The translations under genes and the position numbers were made by a program. The notes below the pieces were generated by a model. That model did not search any database, had not been told where the DNA came from, and saw nothing but the letters and a program-made list of their open reading frames with translations. From the NCBI GenBank assembly GCA_964454975.1, contig CAYVVD010000008.1, positions 62,001 to 126,000 of the forward strand: 64,000 nucleotides of DNA. The letters are read 5' to 3'. Numbering within the stretch: the first letter of the stretch is position 1; each line of letters opens with the position of its first letter. Shown piece by piece: positions 9,857 to 18,283 of this stretch. This DNA comes from CAYVVD01 sp964454975. Its GTDB lineage: Bacteria; Bacteroidota; Ignavibacteria; Kapaibacteriales; UBA2268.

Positions 9857-10190
9857 TTATTTCAGGGGGAGTTTCCGGCATTTTCATATTTAGCTTTGTT
9901 TCCGCAAGTGGGATAATCCTTCCGGGTGATGACTTGCTCACTGCCATGGCTTCGAGCATTTCGCGTTCTTCAACAAGGGAAGAATAATGCTTCTCCAGTG
10001 TACGCACTTCCTGAAGCAGATTATTTACTGCCCAAACATTGCTTATGTAAAATACTATGGAGGCTGTTGCAATTACGAGATATAAAAAAATAATCCACCT
10101 GTTCAAGCTGAGCCAGCTTCGAAGCGCCGACCTGAATTCATCATCGCGGATTAAACCCTTAATTTCGATAAAATTTTTTGCAGCAGACAA
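9843..10190 (-). CDS. FtsL-like small division protein
   Basis: The 115-residue protein has a cytoplasmic N-terminus, one membrane helix (about residues 32-51, WIIFLYLVIATASIVFYI) and a following heptad-like segment (55-85). This is the layout of FtsL/FtsB proteins, which bridge the divisome and activate FtsWI. It lies directly upstream of ftsI and overlaps it by 14 nt, so translational coupling is likely. Sequence similarity alone is weak in this family; topology and position carry the call. Confidence 0.75.
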   Translation of the reverse strand: MSAAKNFIEIKGLIRDDEFRSALRSWLSLNRWIIFLYLVIATASIVFYISNVWAVNNLLQEVRTLEKHYSSLVEEREMLEAMAVSKSSPGRIIPLAETKLNMKMPETPPEIIEDE

Positions 10191-10341
10191 TTATTCCCCC
10201 ATTTAAAAATAATAAAACATCAGGAAGATAAAAAGGTCAATTGCTAATTAAGCATAACTAAATCAATCTTTATTATTTTGTATAAAATCTCTAATTTGAA
10301 TTTATGAATCTGACAAACAGAAAAAGCTCCGCTGCAACACT

Positions 10342-11592
10342 ATGAGAAACGTTCTCGTAATTGCATATTATTTCCCGCCAATGGGGCTAAGCGGAGTCCA
10401 GAGGACACTCAAGTTTGTCAAATACCTTCCGGAGCACGGCTGGAATCCAATAGTCCTTACTTACACTCCTTCTATGTACTATGCCTTCGATGAATCACTC
10501 GAAAGCGAGCTGGGTGAAACAATTATTTACCGTACCGAACCCGAAAAAAAAAATAAGCAGGACAAAAAAACTGTAAAATATCCCTCGCGCCTCGCAGATA
10601 AGTTGCGAAAGATAATTGTCCAGACTCTGATGCAGCCTGACAGCAAAGTTGGATGGAAAAAATATGCACTGAAAAAAGCTGAAGAAATTTATAAGGAGCA
10701 TAAGGTTGATGTGGTTTTCACAACAGCCCCGCCATTTACAGATTTCCTTATTGCGCGGGAATTAAACAAGCGTTATGGAACTCCTTTCCTTGCTGATTAC
10801 CGCGATTTGTGGGTTGATAATGCTTATTATTATTACTCAACTCCATTCCACAGGATGTATAGCATGGGGCTGGAACGCGATATACTTAACTCCGCCGGTA
10901 AAGTTGTGGTGATCTCGAGGGATATGAAAGAAAAGCTGCTGCAGCGCTACAAACTGATTTCGCATAACGATATTACAATAATACCGCATGGTTACGACAG
11001 CAGCGACTTCGAGAATGTGGATTTTGTTAAAGACGACACTAAATTCACGATTACTCATACAGGGCTGTTCCCCGATGATTTAACACCCAGGTATTTCCTG
11101 AAAGCATTGTCGAGATTTTTTGCGAATAATCCGAAAGCAAAGAAAGAGACAGAGCTGCGCCTTGTTGGCCTGATGAAGAAAGAGCATCTGAACCTGCTGA
11201 AAAAATATAAATTGGACGAGATAACAAAAACACCCGGTTACGTAAATCACTCCGAATCGGTAAAGAATTTACTCGAGTCTGATTTATTATGGATGATGAT
11301 TCCAAACAAATTAGTTACGCCGGGCAGGCTTTTTGAATATATAGGCGCCGATAAGCCCATTTTGCTGAATGCACCTGAAGGCAGCATGCGGAAATTGGCA
11401 ACAGATACAAAAGCTGCAATTGTCTCTGATGTAAAGGATATTGGCTCAATAGAGAAAGCAATAGCTTCGTTTTACAAGCTGTGGAAAAGCGGAAGTCTGC
11501 CAAAACCTTCCCGGGAATATACAGCCAATTTTGACAGACGCTACTTAGCAGGCGAACTTGCTCGTGAATTATCCCTGATTGCTGAAATATAG
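10342..11592 (+). CDS. Glycosyltransferase, GT4-like (GT-B fold)
   Basis: The 416-residue protein opens with VLVIAYYFPPMGLSGVQR, the N-terminal nucleotide-fold signature of many GT4 enzymes, with the Gly-rich donor-side loop. The middle has FTTAPPFTDFLIA and DYRDLW, and the second Rossmann half begins near IIPHGYD. The acceptor and sugar cannot be read from sequence. It is a single gene, divergent from ftsL with a 151-bp gap, and has no partner polysaccharide genes beside it. Confidence 0.8.
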   Translation: MRNVLVIAYYFPPMGLSGVQRTLKFVKYLPEHGWNPIVLTYTPSMYYAFDESLESELGETIIYRTEPEKKNKQDKKTVKYPSRLADKLRKIIVQTLMQPDSKVGWKKYALKKAEEIYKEHKVDVVFTTAPPFTDFLIARELNKRYGTPFLADYRDLWVDNAYYYYSTPFHRMYSMGLERDILNSAGKVVVISRDMKEKLLQRYKLISHNDITIIPHGYDSSDFENVDFVKDDTKFTITHTGLFPDDLTPRYFLKALSRFFANNPKAKKETELRLVGLMKKEHLNLLKKYKLDEITKTPGYVNHSESVKNLLESDLLWMMIPNKLVTPGRLFEYIGADKPILLNAPEGSMRKLATDTKAAIVSDVKDIGSIEKAIASFYKLWKSGSLPKPSREYTANFDRRYLAGELARELSLIAEI

Positions 11593-11711
11593 CAACCAAT
11601 TAATTAACATAGCGTAAATAATAAGCAGTTTCTTAGTTTCTAATTTCTTTGTAATTTTGGCTTCACAACATTGATAATAATTAAGAGTTTTTCATTTACA
11701 GGAGACGAGAT

Positions 11712-12683
11712 ATGAATCTAAAATCGATTAAAGGGATTTTAACTTTATTGTTCCTTTCGCTGTTTGTATTTACTGCATGCGAAGAAACAACCGACCCGGA
11801 ACCTACTGTTCTAAAACCGGGAGCGCCTTCAAATCTGCAGGCAACATCCCAAAATGATACAACTGTTATTCTGAAGTGGACAGCATCGGCTTCAGCTTCG
11901 GATACCACAAAGTACATCCTTACTGTTACTGCATCAGGGCAGGGCCCGATGGCACCGGTAGAAATCCCGAGCACTGAAACTACATTCGAAGTAACCGGCC
12001 TTGAAGAAGGCATTATTTACCTCTTTGAGATGATTTCAGAGTTTGACGGCGGAGCACAAAGCGAAGGAAAGGCAACTGTGCAGTGGTCGCCTGCATCGAG
12101 ATTTGAACAGACTACAGGCAATGTTCCAATCAGGCTTTACGGGCATCAGTCGCAATTTGGCTCAGGACTTGATTTATTTTTCAATGACCCGGACTTCCCG
12201 GATGATTCCGGACCCGAAGTACTGACAATTACACAGAAGGACAGGTGGGATATTGCAGTTGATACAAGGAATAGTGGACTGATTATTGGCTCTGCAAGCC
12301 AGATTTCACTTGGTTCAGGAGATCCTGAAGGTACTACCGAAATTAGTGACAAGAGATTCCAGGTTCAGTCTCTTGATGATGTTTTCGGCAGTGAAGCACT
12401 GGATGCTGACCAGACATTTACCGAGCAAACAATAAACCTTCTCGATGGAGGATTAGACCAGAACAACAATCTTGTATTCATCGTCAGGACTAAAAATGAT
12501 GCCGCAGATGCAGCATGGAACTATGTGAAAGTAATCGTTCTGCGCGGCCAGGATGGAAATTTCCTCCAGGGAAGCGGTTCAGATATCTATGTTGAAGTAA
12601 TATTGTCATACCAGACAGAAGCAGGTATTCCATACGCAGGTATTGAAGGATTTCGCCCGAAATCTGAAAATATCAGCAGGTAA
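11712..12683 (+). CDS. Fibronectin type III lipoprotein of unknown function
   Basis: The 323-residue product has a lipoprotein signal (LFLSLFVFTACEE, lipid-bearing Cys near residue 22). A fibronectin type III domain follows (about residues 37-118, from PGAPSNLQATSQNDT to ATVQW). The C-terminal 200 residues contain FNDPDFPDDSGPEV and TQKDRWDIAVDTRN, a beta-rich pattern I do not recognise with certainty but which recalls HmuY-like or other Bacteroidota surface lipoproteins. It heads a three-gene run of exported proteins (11712-13604) with 25- and 14-nt gaps and an AGGAGA ribosome site at 11699-11704. A shared transcript is likely. Confidence 0.7.
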   Translation: MNLKSIKGILTLLFLSLFVFTACEETTDPEPTVLKPGAPSNLQATSQNDTTVILKWTASASASDTTKYILTVTASGQGPMAPVEIPSTETTFEVTGLEEGIIYLFEMISEFDGGAQSEGKATVQWSPASRFEQTTGNVPIRLYGHQSQFGSGLDLFFNDPDFPDDSGPEVLTITQKDRWDIAVDTRNSGLIIGSASQISLGSGDPEGTTEISDKRFQVQSLDDVFGSEALDADQTFTEQTINLLDGGLDQNNNLVFIVRTKNDAADAAWNYVKVIVLRGQDGNFLQGSGSDIYVEVILSYQTEAGIPYAGIEGFRPKSENISR

Positions 12684-12708
12684 TTGTTAATTAAACGGGG
12701 AATTTTAA

Positions 12709-13053
12709 ATGAAAAAATACTTAGCATTATTGTTTCTGGGAGTAATCGTAACCTTTGCTGTTACGGCACAATCAGGTGCTGATGCAACAGGTTATGTTGC
12801 CAACCTGAATGACATTGTTACAAGCAAAGATGGCAGAGTGGACAAATCACAGGCAGTTAGTCTTGTTAAAGCGGGTCATCCGCTTGTACTGGTATCCAAC
12901 AACAAAGTTTACTTTGTGTTTAACACAGACGGCAGCTATGCCGGCAAAAACCTTGCCCGTAATGCTTCATTGGATTCAGAAGTTGGGATTGTAGGCAAAA
13001 TAAAAAGCAAAGGCGGTTTCAACTACATAATTGCAGATAAGTTTATTCAATAA
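12709..13053 (+). CDS. Small exported protein, paralog of the next gene (family not recognised)
   Basis: This 114-residue protein has a Sec signal peptide ending near VTAQSG (about residue 21) and a single globular domain of about 90 residues. The most conserved stretch is VYFVFNTDGSYAGKNLARN. The same stretch occurs nearly unchanged in the following gene (IWIVYNTDGSYAGKNLARH), and the two domains align over their whole length, including the LVTS and IIAD/LIAD ends. They are therefore tandem duplicates. I do not recognise the family. Export plus the neighbouring lipoproteins suggest an envelope role. Confidence 0.7.
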   Translation: MKKYLALLFLGVIVTFAVTAQSGADATGYVANLNDIVTSKDGRVDKSQAVSLVKAGHPLVLVSNNKVYFVFNTDGSYAGKNLARNASLDSEVGIVGKIKSKGGFNYIIADKFIQ

Positions 13054-13067
13054 CACAGGAAATTAAA

Positions 13068-13604
13068 ATGAATAAAATAGTTTTATCATTCTTTGTTGTT
13101 TTGCTTGCGTTTGCAATTGTTAGTTGCGGCGGCGAGAAGAAAGAAGAACCTGCCGGTGACACTTCTATGGAGCAGATGGATACACAAGAACCTGAAACAA
13201 TGGAAGAGCAGGCGCCTGATACCGCTGATATTGGCGATATTCAGGATGAAGAGGTGCAAAAAGAAGAAATGAAAGAGGAGAAAAAGGAATCCCCAAAAGA
13301 AGAAAAGAAGGCAATGGCGGATCCAAATGTACCTATTGAAGGTACAGTAGTAAGCCTTTATGGGTTGGTTACATCCGGTAAAATGGAAGTGAATAAGGCA
13401 GAAGCTATTGACCTTGTCAACCGCGACCAATTGCTTGGATTTAAAGATTCAAAAGGAACTATCTGGATTGTTTACAATACAGATGGAAGTTACGCAGGTA
13501 AAAACCTGGCTCGCCATGCTGACGGCAAGCTTGGAATCAAGGGAAAGAAGCGCAACATTAAAGGCGCAAATATCCTCATCGCCGATGAAATGATCCCGAT
13601 GTAA
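13068..13604 (+). CDS. Lipoprotein with charged linker and the NTDGSYAGKN domain
   Basis: The 178-residue product has a lipoprotein signal (AIVSCGGEKK, lipid Cys near residue 20). Then comes a linker of about 65 residues made mostly of Glu, Lys, Asp and Met (several EEK repeats), and a C-terminal domain of about 90 residues paralogous to the protein encoded 14 nt upstream. The linker could span the periplasm or hold the domain off the membrane. The repeated domain is present once as a free secreted protein and once as a tethered lipoprotein, which suggests that the two act together. Function unknown. Confidence 0.7.
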   Translation: MNKIVLSFFVVLLAFAIVSCGGEKKEEPAGDTSMEQMDTQEPETMEEQAPDTADIGDIQDEEVQKEEMKEEKKESPKEEKKAMADPNVPIEGTVVSLYGLVTSGKMEVNKAEAIDLVNRDQLLGFKDSKGTIWIVYNTDGSYAGKNLARHADGKLGIKGKKRNIKGANILIADEMIPM

Positions 13605-13625
13605 ACTTGCTTGTAATTTCGATTT

Positions 13626-13660
13626 AAAAAGGTTGCTCAACAGGGCAGCCTTTTTCTTTT
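13626..13660. terminator. Terminator between the exported-protein operon and the convergent broken gene
   Basis: AAAGGTTGCTC (628-638 within 13.6 kb) pairs, with two G-T wobbles, with GGGCAGCCTTT (643-653) around a 4-nt loop, and a T-rich run follows (13651-13660). The A-rich left flank lets it also work on the minus strand. Confidence 0.65.
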
Positions 13661-14674
13661 ATGTTACAGCCTGTTTTTTAGTCACAGGGAAGAATTCGTT
13701 AAGAGTACCCGACTTGATATTTACGTAATACATCCCCTTTGCTAATCCAACCATGTATAACGGTGCCCGGTCTTTCCCGGAATCTACATTAAATGCCTTC
13801 TTCTTTCTGCCGGTTACATCAATTATTTCGATTGAGGCGTTCTCAAAAACAAGCCCTTTCAGCTCTACTAACATTAAATCATCAACTGGATTAGGAAAAG
13901 CTGTGGCAATTGAACTAATGCCCGGCACAGGAATGCCTGTATCTGTTGCTGTGTCAAGAGGGAAAGCGAATATATTAAATGAATGTTCTTTTACACTCAG
14001 GTTCAGCGAGAGCATAACAACTTCTTCTGTTGGCAGGCAGGCGCAGGGGGTTTCTGGAGTGTTTTTAATCCAGTAGTACTCGTTATAACAGGAGTAATGC
14101 CGCCCCGGTTCAACCTTGAATTTGTAATCAGAGTTGATTGTAATATCAAACACATTTTCCGGGTCGCGCTTGACAATTGAGATAAATAATGTATCGTCAG
14201 TTTTAGTAGTTGTAACATCAATGCATGGAACCCCAACAAACTCCCAAAGTCCTTGATAGGCTTTTTGGTTATAAGTTTCGCAAAAAAAAAGATTGTCAAC
14301 CAATTCGTTGCCGGTATGATTTGCTGTCAGATCCATCATGGAAAAAAACCAGGTGTGCCATACATCATTCGCTTAGCATTTTCAAGAATACCGACATTAA
14401 TACTGCCAATGTGCGATGTCCTTACAGCATATATCATGGTTTTGGCATTTTTTATCATAGCATTCTGGACAGTTCCTGTTCCAAGTCCGCTGATAAGATC
14501 CCGGTTATTGGATTCAGCATCTTCGCCGCAGGGAGTAGAATCTGAAAAGCATCCTGTTTAATTCAAATCCGGTTTCCCAGGATTTTTCAATCCTAACAGG
14601 TGCCTTGTTTTTTCTGAAAAAATGTGGTTAAGAGATAAAAATAAAAGGAATGTTACGACTTTTGAAATGTTCAT
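13659..14674 (-). pseudogene. Broken gene for an exported protein with T9SS type A sorting domain
   Basis: The 3' part (13659-14339) encodes 226 residues ending in a T9SS sorting domain: ATAFPNPVDD, ASIEIIDVTGRK, LAKGMYYVNIKSG, FFPVTKKQ. It has no signal peptide. Further upstream on the same strand, an ATG at 14672-14674 opens a signal-peptide-like frame (MNISKVVTFLLFLSL), and other coding-like stretches follow in shifted frames, e.g. NNRDLISGLGTGTVQ. This stretch runs out of frame at a 7-base homopolymer (14342-14348); one more base would join it to the 3' part. At least three frame changes are needed to rebuild one protein. It is either a decaying T9SS substrate or a homopolymer-rich stretch with sequencing errors. 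Confidence 0.7.
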
Positions 14675-14762
14675 TATTGTTACTTTTAAAAATAAAAACT
14701 ATAGTAAATATAAATAATAATTCTATAAACATAATTTACAAATCTTTTAATATGTTTGTAGT

Positions 14763-15455
14763 ATGAAACTGGTGATATTTGATATTGACGGAACACTCCT
14801 GAATTCGGTAGAAGCAGACGACAAATGCTTCCGGCTGGCATTCAGGGATGTGTTTCATATTGACCTTGCACACCTGGACTGGGAGTACTTCAAATCTATT
14901 ACCAGCGGCACCGACGAAGGAATGGCAGTAGAGATTTTCCGCCATTACTTCGGGCGTACTCCTTCGCTGGAAGAAATGGAAAAGTTTAAGTGGTATTTTC
15001 ATAAGCTGCTTAATGGCAATTTCCATCAATATCCGGGTTCGTTCGAGGAAATTCCCGGAGCAGCTGAATTTTTCAGAATCTTATATGAAGATAAGGACAT
15101 TGGTGTTGCTATATCTACCGGTAGCTGGAGGGATTCGGCTATATTAAAGCTTGCAGCTCTCGGAATAAAACACAGGGGAATTCCACTTGCTACTTCCGAT
15201 GATGATGAATACCGCACTTTTATAATCAAAAAAGCAATTTCAGAATCACAGAATGCATACAGCAAAACATCCTTTGAATCTATAATTTACTTCGGGGATG
15301 GCCTGTGGGACCTGAAAGCAGCTACTGAAGCAGATACTAAGTTTATTGGAGTTGATTACAAGAGGAAGGGCACATTCAGCGGAAAGGATGTAAAGGATGT
15401 TATTGAGAACTACAAAAAACCTGAAAATATCCTTGGCAAATTAGCCCTTATGTAA
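14763..15455 (+). CDS. HAD-superfamily phosphatase
   Basis: The 230-residue protein has HAD motif I FDIDGTLLNS near the N-terminus (nucleophile and acid/base Asp), motif II Ser/Thr in AISTGSW, and motif IV YFGDGLWDLKAA, with a helical cap between motifs I and II. Such enzymes remove phosphate from small metabolites; the substrate cannot be told. The 3' end overlaps the convergent metallophosphoesterase gene by 8 nt. Confidence 0.8.
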   Translation: MKLVIFDIDGTLLNSVEADDKCFRLAFRDVFHIDLAHLDWEYFKSITSGTDEGMAVEIFRHYFGRTPSLEEMEKFKWYFHKLLNGNFHQYPGSFEEIPGAAEFFRILYEDKDIGVAISTGSWRDSAILKLAALGIKHRGIPLATSDDDEYRTFIIKKAISESQNAYSKTSFESIIYFGDGLWDLKAATEADTKFIGVDYKRKGTFSGKDVKDVIENYKKPENILGKLALM

Positions 15456-16509
15456 GCAGTTTTATTCTCGAATAAATATAATCAAGGCTTTCTTTCTTAA
15501 GAATTGCTTTATAGATTTCTGTTTCTCCCAGATGCTTTAGTTTAACCCCTTTGTAATCAATATACCTCCTGCTCCTGTTCTTATCAAACCAATACACAAG
15601 CGATATGTTGCCTTTATTGATCTCAATCCCGGTAAGGCCTCTCTTTCCAATCACACTACCGCTATTGAAGAGGCAGGGGACGAGGACTTTCTCGTTGTAA
15701 AGGCCATTGCGCAGGTTATACTGCTTATTCTGTTTATAAAGATTATCAAGTTCATCTTTGAATTTTTTTATATTTTCCCTGATTCGTTCTTTTTTCTCCC
15801 CTTGTGTTATAGGAAACTTCCTGAGTAAAGTTTCAAGGATCATTATTACTGAATCAATTTTAGACATTGATTCGAATAGCGGCCTGTGTGTATGCCCAAG
15901 GATAGAGATAAGTTTCTTCATGCTGGCAAATTTATATGCGTAAACTTCCGTACGAAATTTTTTATCAGAGTCTATCGGGAATGAACTGTTTTCTATTCCA
16001 AATGCATTCACAAATGTTCTGACAAACAGTTTAGCTATTGGATTGTACTTTTCGAAATAATTAGCGGTCTGGTGCCCGTGATATAGAAAGACCGGTACAT
16101 CTTCAATATAAATGCGGATGCCTTCGAGCAGATTTTTGTTTGCATTTGGAAAACTCTTGTGTGAAGCAAGGAAATCATGATTACCAATGATTTTATAGAA
16201 ATGCCCGCGGGAGTCAAAGCGGTCAAAAATATCGTAGATATCCTTCCATGCTTTGAAAACATCCTTAACTTTGAACTTGTATAACTCTTCTACATCTCCG
16301 TTTAAAACTAACCTGTATTCTCTTTCCAGGTAGTATTTTTTTAAAACTTCACTGAAGAGGGGCGCATTTGGCTTAAATTCGTCATTCTTGCCTCCATCGC
16401 CCATGTGAAGGTCACTGAATATAACAAGGCGGTCGTCACTTGATAACTTCAGCGACGGGGATTCTTTAAAGAGCAATTCGAGTACGTCAAAAACCCGCTC
16501 TTCACTCAC
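15448..16509 (-). CDS. Calcineurin-like metallophosphoesterase
   Basis: The 353-residue product carries the whole metallophosphoesterase signature: FSDLHMGDGG, LNGDVEEL, IIGNHDFL, LYHGHQ and LGHTHRP. The overall build resembles UDP-2,3-diacylglucosamine hydrolase relatives, but the protein is about 100 residues longer and the lipid A role is not proven. It follows the NeuB-type gene after 44 nt on the same strand and may be the last gene of that operon. If so, it could act on a phosphorylated sugar or cell-surface intermediate (inference). Confidence 0.8.
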   Translation of the reverse strand: MSEERVFDVLELLFKESPSLKLSSDDRLVIFSDLHMGDGGKNDEFKPNAPLFSEVLKKYYLEREYRLVLNGDVEELYKFKVKDVFKAWKDIYDIFDRFDSRGHFYKIIGNHDFLASHKSFPNANKNLLEGIRIYIEDVPVFLYHGHQTANYFEKYNPIAKLFVRTFVNAFGIENSSFPIDSDKKFRTEVYAYKFASMKKLISILGHTHRPLFESMSKIDSVIMILETLLRKFPITQGEKKERIRENIKKFKDELDNLYKQNKQYNLRNGLYNEKVLVPCLFNSGSVIGKRGLTGIEINKGNISLVYWFDKNRSRRYIDYKGVKLKHLGETEIYKAILKKESLDYIYSRIKLLT

Positions 16510-16553
16510 AGGTGTAATCCAGATGTTTGTTATGCTGCATTTTTACAGGGCTC

Positions 16554-17441
16554 TTAGTTTTTAATCACCCTGCGTAATTTTTTCCTGATAGGCACTTCAC
16601 TGTCATAAACACGCTTGATGCCATTACCGAGCGACATCTCGATGTCTCTGATATTTGATACCATCCTTATCAGGCCGCCGATTTCTACTGAAGCTGCCTG
16701 ATCCGAACCCCACATAGCTCGGTCGGTTGTTATATGCCTTTCTATGAAACTTGCGCCAAGCACAACCGCTGCCCATGTAGGTGCCAGGCCTGTTTCATGC
16801 CCGGAATAACCAATGGGTATATCATTGTACTTTTCTCTCAAAGTCTGTATTACACGAAGGTTTAATTCTTCGAGCTTGCAAGGGTAAGTTGATGTTGAGT
16901 GTGCAACAAGAAGTTTTTCCCTGTTGAGCAAATTGACTGCGTACTCAATTTCCTCAGGCGAGGACATCCCGGTTGAAATCATGAGCGGCTTGCCGGTTGA
17001 TTCCATCTTCTTGAGCAGCGGGTCATCTGTTAATGAAGCTGAAGGCGCTTTGTAAAAGGGTACATCGAACTTCTCGATAAAATCAACTGCTTCCTCGTCC
17101 CAGCAGGAAGCAGTCCACATAATATTGTGGTCCCGGCAGTATTTATCAATTTCAGAGTATTCGTCGACCCCGAATTCTACTTTATGACGGTAATCTATAT
17201 ATTTCATCCTTCCCCAGGGAGTGTCCCTTTCAATATACCATTGGTCTTTTGGTACGCATAACTCCGGAGTACGTTTCTGAAACTTTACTGCGTCAGCTCC
17301 GGCTGTGATTGCTCCGGCAATCATCTTTTTGGCAAGCTCGAGCGAGCCATTGTGATTAATGCCGATCTCTCCTATAATAAAAACAGGTTCTCCATCCCCT
17401 ACAAACCTGCTGCCAATTTGAATTTTTCTTCTTTCTGCCAT
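16554..17441 (-). CDS. NeuB-type 2-keto-3-deoxy sugar acid synthase (N-acetylneuraminate synthase family), no SAF domain
   Basis: The 295-residue protein shows the NeuB barrel: EIGINHNGSLELAKKMI, AGADAVKFQK, HSTSTYPCKLEELNL, GYSGHETG, and ERHITTDR with the metal-site His. The family condenses phosphoenolpyruvate with an aldose to make sialic, legionaminic or pseudaminic acid. Typical NeuB/SpsE proteins are 330-350 residues with a C-terminal antifreeze-like SAF domain that closes the dimer active site. This one stops right after the barrel. It is the last biosynthetic gene of a seven-gene operon, 29 nt after the SDR gene. Confidence 0.85.
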   Translation of the reverse strand: MAERRKIQIGSRFVGDGEPVFIIGEIGINHNGSLELAKKMIAGAITAGADAVKFQKRTPELCVPKDQWYIERDTPWGRMKYIDYRHKVEFGVDEYSEIDKYCRDHNIMWTASCWDEEAVDFIEKFDVPFYKAPSASLTDDPLLKKMESTGKPLMISTGMSSPEEIEYAVNLLNREKLLVAHSTSTYPCKLEELNLRVIQTLREKYNDIPIGYSGHETGLAPTWAAVVLGASFIERHITTDRAMWGSDQAASVEIGGLIRMVSNIRDIEMSLGNGIKRVYDSEVPIRKKLRRVIKN

Positions 17442-17470
17442 TTTTCTCTCAAACTAGTTCTTAATAAAAA

Positions 17471-18283
17471 TTACCAAATAGTCCAGCCGCCATCTACAAC
17501 GAGATTTGCACCTGTCATGTAGGAAGATGCTTCGCTGGCAAGAAATACAAGCGCACCTTTGTAATCATTAGGTTGCGCCATCCTCCCGAGAGGTGTCCGC
17601 TTTGAATATTTTTCGATAAAGTGCTCTGCCTGGTTGTTCTCAACTCCCCCGGGCGAAAGAGTATTCACCCGGACACCACTGCTTCCCCAGTATGAAGCAA
17701 GGAATTTTGTAAACATTACAACTGCGCCTTTTGATGTTGGGTAAGCTGCCGATTTGTAAAATTCCTGTTCGCCGTTAGGGTTTACATATAACGACTGGTC
17801 GGGTGCTACAACACCATAGGTGGAAGCAATATTCACTATGCTTCCGGAGCCCTGCCTTGCCATATCGGCCCCGATAACCTGTGAGCAGATGAACATACCG
17901 GTTACATTTACATCCATCACTTTTCTAAATAGCTCAAGCGGATAATTCTCGAATTTGGACTGCTGCAATTTATTTACGGGGTTTTCCACCATGTCGTTGA
18001 TAGCGGCATTGTTTACAAGCACGTCTATCCTGCCGAATTCCTTGAGAATATTATATTTTGTAGCTTTTACCGAATCGATGCGAGTAATGTCAAGCCCGAC
18101 ACCCAGACTGTTCGAGGGTAATTCAGCTGAAAATCTTTTTGATTCTTTTTCATTCAGATCGCAGACAACAACATTTGCACCTGCTTCCGCGAGAGCGTAG
18201 CAATGGCTTCGACCAATCAATCCAAGAGCGCCGGTAACAACTGCTACTTTTCCTTCAAGCGAAAAGATTTCATGAAGGCTCAT
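17471..18283 (-). CDS. Short-chain dehydrogenase/reductase of the sugar acid operon
   Basis: The 270-residue SDR has the nucleotide-binding loop VTGALGLIGR and NNAAIND. The active-site Ser lies in VNIASTYG and the Tyr/Lys pair in AAYPTSKGAV, separated by a short insert of about 15 residues. NAD(P)-dependent oxidation or reduction of a sugar carbonyl or hydroxyl is expected. SDRs of this kind (PtmA-like) occur in legionaminic acid and flagellin glycan gene sets. Its ATG overlaps the aminotransferase stop in TAATG, so the two are translationally coupled. Confidence 0.82.
   Translation of the reverse strand: MSLHEIFSLEGKVAVVTGALGLIGRSHCYALAEAGANVVVCDLNEKESKRFSAELPSNSLGVGLDITRIDSVKATKYNILKEFGRIDVLVNNAAINDMVENPVNKLQQSKFENYPLELFRKVMDVNVTGMFICSQVIGADMARQGSGSIVNIASTYGVVAPDQSLYVNPNGEQEFYKSAAYPTSKGAVVMFTKFLASYWGSSGVRVNTLSPGGVENNQAEHFIEKYSKRTPLGRMAQPNDYKGALVFLASEASSYMTGANLVVDGGWTIW

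Noticed and set aside
14225..14561. Open frames on the plus strand opposite the broken T9SS gene
   Set aside because: They have no start context or family likeness, whereas the minus strand shows coding-like peptides joined by frameshifts.
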